Shown here piece by piece: positions 63,106 through 64,000 of a DNA stretch of 64,000 nt. Positions within the stretch are counted from its first letter, which is position 1; every line of letters begins with the position of its first letter. Source of the stretch: Demequina flava (GTDB taxonomy: Bacteria; Actinomycetota; Actinomycetes; Actinomycetales; Demequinaceae); the NCBI RefSeq assembly GCF_000975035.1, contig NZ_BBRA01000001.1:1135184-1199183 (forward strand), written 5' to 3'. The translations under genes and the position numbers were made by a program. The notes beneath the pieces were generated by a model. It was given only the letters and a program-made list of their open reading frames with translations, ran no database searches and had not been told where the DNA came from.

Positions 63106-64000
63106 ATGACTGTTACCGACGAGCAAGTGCAATGGTTCGCCGCGTCCTTTTCCTCGCTGTGCGACAACGTGGAGCGCGCGGTGTTGGGCAAACGACACGT
63201 GGTGGAACTCGCCTTTACCGCGATGATCTCCGAGGGTCACCTGCTCCTCGAGGACGTGCCCGGCACGGGCAAGACGTCCTTGGCCCGCGCCCTCGCCCAA
63301 ACGGTCCGTGGCAGCTCGAGCCGCATCCAGTTCACGCCGGACCTGCTCCCCGGCGATGTCACCGGTATCACCGTGTTCGACCAAAAGCAGGGCAGCTTTG
63401 AGTTCCACGCGGGCCCCATCTTTGCGAACGTGGTGCTCGCAGATGAGATCAACCGTGCCTCCCCCAAGACACAGTCCGCGCTGCTTGAGGTCATGGAGGA
63501 AGGGTCCGTCACGGTTGACGGCGTGACGCGTGAAGCCGGGTCTCCGTTCATGGTCGTGGCGACCCAAAACCCGGTCGAGCAAGCGGGAACCTACGCGCTC
63601 CCCGAAGCCCAGCTGGACCGCTTCATGATGCGTACGTCGCTGGGCTACCCGGACCACGGTGCGACATTGCAGATCCTGGATGCGGGTCGGCCAGTGAAGG
63701 TCACGGTGCCCCAGATCGCCGAACTCCAGACGATCAGCGCCATGACGGCCTTGTCGCGGGAGGTCCACACCAGCCCGCTCATCCTGGATTACATCGCGAG
63801 GATTGTGGACGCGACGCGGTCGGCGACTCAGGTGCGGCTTGGAGTGTCGATGCGCGGCGCTATCTCGCTGTCTCGGGTCGCACGGACGTGGGCGCTTGCC
63901 CGCGGCCGCACGTACGTCACCCCGGACGACGTCAAGGAACTGGCCGAGCCGGTCCTGGCGCACCGACTGATTCTGGACCCCGAGGCTGAGTTCGATGGCG
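63106..64000 (+). CDS. MoxR-family AAA+ ATPase (3' truncated by window end)
   Basis: The frame opened by ATG 63106 (AAGGAG upstream) is open to the window edge, 298 codons. Begins MTVTDEQVQWFAASF. Walker A is VPGTGKTSLARA and Walker B is VVLADEINRASPKTQ, followed by LLEVMEEG, sensor 1 ATQNPVEQAGTYALPEAQLDRF and the sensor 2 region MRGAISLSR. MoxR ATPases act as chaperones that fold or load metal or cofactor proteins, usually with DUF58/VWA partners. It follows the giant Ig protein by 46 bp. A DUF58 gene, then a transglutaminase-type gene, would be expected downstream. Confidence 0.93.
   Translation, partial: MTVTDEQVQWFAASFSSLCDNVERAVLGKRHVVELAFTAMISEGHLLLEDVPGTGKTSLARALAQTVRGSSSRIQFTPDLLPGDVTGITVFDQKQGSFEFHAGPIFANVVLADEINRASPKTQSALLEVMEEGSVTVDGVTREAGSPFMVVATQNPVEQAGTYALPEAQLDRFMMRTSLGYPDHGATLQILDAGRPVKVTVPQIAELQTISAMTALSREVHTSPLILDYIARIVDATRSATQVRLGVSMRGAISLSRVARTWALARGRTYVTPDDVKELAEPVLAHRLILDPEAEFDG

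Overview
The window is about 64 kb of high-GC DNA. Many genes use GTG starts and many neighbouring genes overlap by 4 bp. The gene content points to an actinobacterium, most likely a pigmented member of the Micrococcales (Cellulomonas/Demequina-like). The evidence is the block ppiA, rhomboid, crgA, class E sortase, pabA, pknB, pknA, pbpA, rodA, pstP, fhaB, fhaA and tRNA-Leu, which in actinobacteria lies near the replication origin, plus a C50-carotenoid operon and a family 2 cellulose-binding-like module. The genus cannot be fixed from sequence reading alone.

Layout. (1) 1-9065: a truncated surface metallophosphoesterase, then a glycerol unit (glpK, a SorC-type regulator, glpD) and a membrane-anchored alpha/beta hydrolase. 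Three near-identical palindromes, TGCAC-N4-GTGCA, mark a probable regulon. (2) 9196-13812: an amphipathic-repeat protein, ppiA, a rhomboid protease, a DnaA-box cluster between convergent genes, crgA, a class E sortase, a small membrane protein and a trpG/pabA amidotransferase. (3) 13831-19009: six overlapping crt genes (crtE-B-I-Yc-Yd-Eb) for a C50 carotenoid, inserted into the usual pabA-pknB neighbourhood. (4) 19131-27832: the cell-wall and division signalling operon (two Ser/Thr kinases, PBP2-type transpeptidase, RodA/FtsW, PP2C phosphatase, two FHA proteins) and a divergent tRNA-Leu(CAG).

(5) 28086-40690: a block of sugar and polyol genes downstream of the tRNA. It holds a P-loop kinase, two LacI regulators, a CUT2 ABC importer, an FGGY kinase, a LacD/YihT-type aldolase, an L-xylulose-reductase-like SDR, a FrcK-like kinase, a long-chain mannitol dehydrogenase and a YihS/mannose-isomerase-type enzyme. 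Shared operators (TGACAYCGGTGTCA) lie on the promoters at both ends, so it probably works as one regulon. (6) 40675-45354: housekeeping and stress genes (YchJ, a YgjV-GNAT fusion, PfpI/DJ-1, S4 RNA-binding protein, glycogen phosphorylase). (7) 45476-49860: a four-gene overlapping operon, probably for a pyruvylated surface glycan (glycosyltransferase, nitroreductase, flippase-like protein, polysaccharide pyruvyl transferase). (8) 49895-55730: a small membrane protein, a secreted 5'-nucleotidase carrying a CBM2-like module, and glycine dehydrogenase gcvP. (9) 55890-64000: the start of a kinase - giant FN3/Ig protein - MoxR ATPase cluster resembling the bifidobacterial PFNA cluster, running off the right edge.

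No CRISPR array, insertion sequence, integrase or rRNA was seen, and no stretch over 300 bp lacks a gene. Two sequence-level patterns cut across genes. One is the 9-mer GGCCGATGC, found about 27 times on both strands by hand count. The other is a TANNNT hexamer 6-9 nt before several start codons that lack a Shine-Dalgarno site, which suggests leaderless mRNAs.
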